Positions 6,215 through 6,776 of a DNA stretch of 6,776 bases are shown here, piece after piece (position 1 is the first letter of the stretch; each line of letters starts with the position of its first letter). Position numbers and translations under genes: made by a program. The stretch lies in NCBI GenBank assembly GCA_018679295.1, contig JAHHLP010000590.1, positions 1 through 6,776 on the forward strand. The letters are read 5' to 3'. This DNA is from Rhodothermia bacterium. GTDB taxonomy: Bacteria > Bacteroidota > Rhodothermia > Rhodothermales > JABDKH01. The notes below the pieces were generated by a model. The model was not told the origin of the DNA and searched no databases. It was given only the letters and a program-made list of their open reading frames with translations.

Positions 6215-6776
6215 TCAGCGTGTTCGTTTCCGCTTCCGGTCCTGATCTGACTCGCCGGAAGGCCCCCACTCGTCAAAATCGGGCTGCGATTCTTCGGTTG
6301 TTCTTACCGGGGTTGCATCGTCACCCCGGAGCGCCGCGTCCAGCGTCGCCGGCGCTTCAAGCCCGGGAGCCGCCCTCAGCCGCGCGATCTGGTCGAGACG
6401 AGCGAGGAGCCGGTCCATCTTCTTCTGCTGCTGCCGGGCAATCAGGCTCGTAACCTGACGAGCCGCTGAATACGCCATGATCACGACAGACAGTACGACG
6501 AAGGCTGCAAACCCACCCGTAAGAGCGAGCTCCTCGAATACGATTGGAAGCGACATCAGCGACACGACCAGTGCGGGCACCCACGCCGCGGCCGCCAATG
6601 CCGGATTGCTCCAGAAAACTTGCAGGCGGGACTTGCCGGTTCGTTTCGTAATGGTGACGTGGGCCCGGGCGTTGTTCACACTGCTGGCCCATTCGCGCGA
6701 GTTGCTCCAGGCGCGCACTTCGCCGGTGTCGTTGAATTCACGACGCGCTTCGGAAACCATCTCCTCCCACGCAAAG
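6215..6776 (-). CDS. Partial two-TM protein, paralog of the 4011-4850 gene
   Basis: This is the 3' part, at least 186 codons, of a gene entering from the right edge. An ATG at 6760 could start it, but codons before that ATG remain open and encode F-A-W-E-E. That Trp aligns with W93 of the paralog, so the true start is probably outside the window. Counting from the first in-window codon: W3, R11, F14, G18 and R27-E28-W29 match the paralog at identical spacing. A beta-rich stretch follows to about 55, then TM helices at about 57-79 and 86-107, a basic coiled-coil-like helix at 108-135 (ARQQQKKMDRLLARLDQI) and a charged tail ending KRKRTR. By analogy the missing N-terminus should carry a helical domain. 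Function is unknown. The stop is 46 nt before the preferred start of the six-TM gene. Confidence 0.78.
   Translation of the reverse strand, partial: FAWEEMVSEARREFNDTGEVRAWSNSREWASSVNNARAHVTITKRTGKSRLQVFWSNPALAAAAWVPALVVSLMSLPIVFEELALTGGFAAFVVLSVVIMAYSAARQVTSLIARQQQKKMDRLLARLDQIARLRAAPGLEAPATLDAALRGDDATPVRTTEESQPDFDEWGPSGESDQDRKRKRTR

Overview
This window looks like chromosomal DNA from an environmental bacterium of moderately high GC. All eight protein genes I can support lie on the minus strand, so transcription runs from right to left. Most starts lack a clear Shine-Dalgarno sequence, two genes probably begin with GTG or TTG, and there are no mobile elements, RNA genes or CRISPR repeats. 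Protein style and sparse Shine-Dalgarno use would fit Rhodothermota/Bacteroidota-like or Gemmatimonadota-like bacteria, but I cannot fix the phylum from this sequence alone.

Right part (about 4000-6776), in order of transcription: the 3' portion of a two-TM membrane protein that runs off the right edge; a six-TM protein of unknown function; a stand-alone PAS-domain protein; and a second two-TM protein. The first and last of these four are diverged paralogs. They share an ungapped W-x7-R-x2-F-x3-G-x8-REW signature, followed in both by a short beta-rich stretch, two TM helices and a basic helical segment.

Middle (3294-3963): a tightly coupled pair of small unknown genes, a 114-aa soluble protein and a 91-aa two-TM protein. 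They overlap by ATGA, and the second gene's strong Shine-Dalgarno sequence is encoded by the Glu-rich tail of the first. An inverted repeat around an AT-rich core lies just upstream and could be the promoter/operator of the pair.

Left part (16-3230): an exported DUF885-type putative metallopeptidase with an unusual four-histidine sequence where the family normally has its zinc-binding motif, followed by a YfcC/DcuC-family transporter (PF03606). A plausible but unproven joint role is release of amino acids or small peptides outside the cytoplasm and their uptake or exchange. A 146-nt gap with dyad and hairpin sequences separates the two genes, so the transporter may have its own regulation.

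The window is mostly ordinary metabolism and membrane genes plus several uncharacterised small proteins. The items most worth a second look are the paralogous REW pair, the altered metal site of the DUF885 protein and the coupled two-gene module. I do not see a clearly new defence or mobile system.
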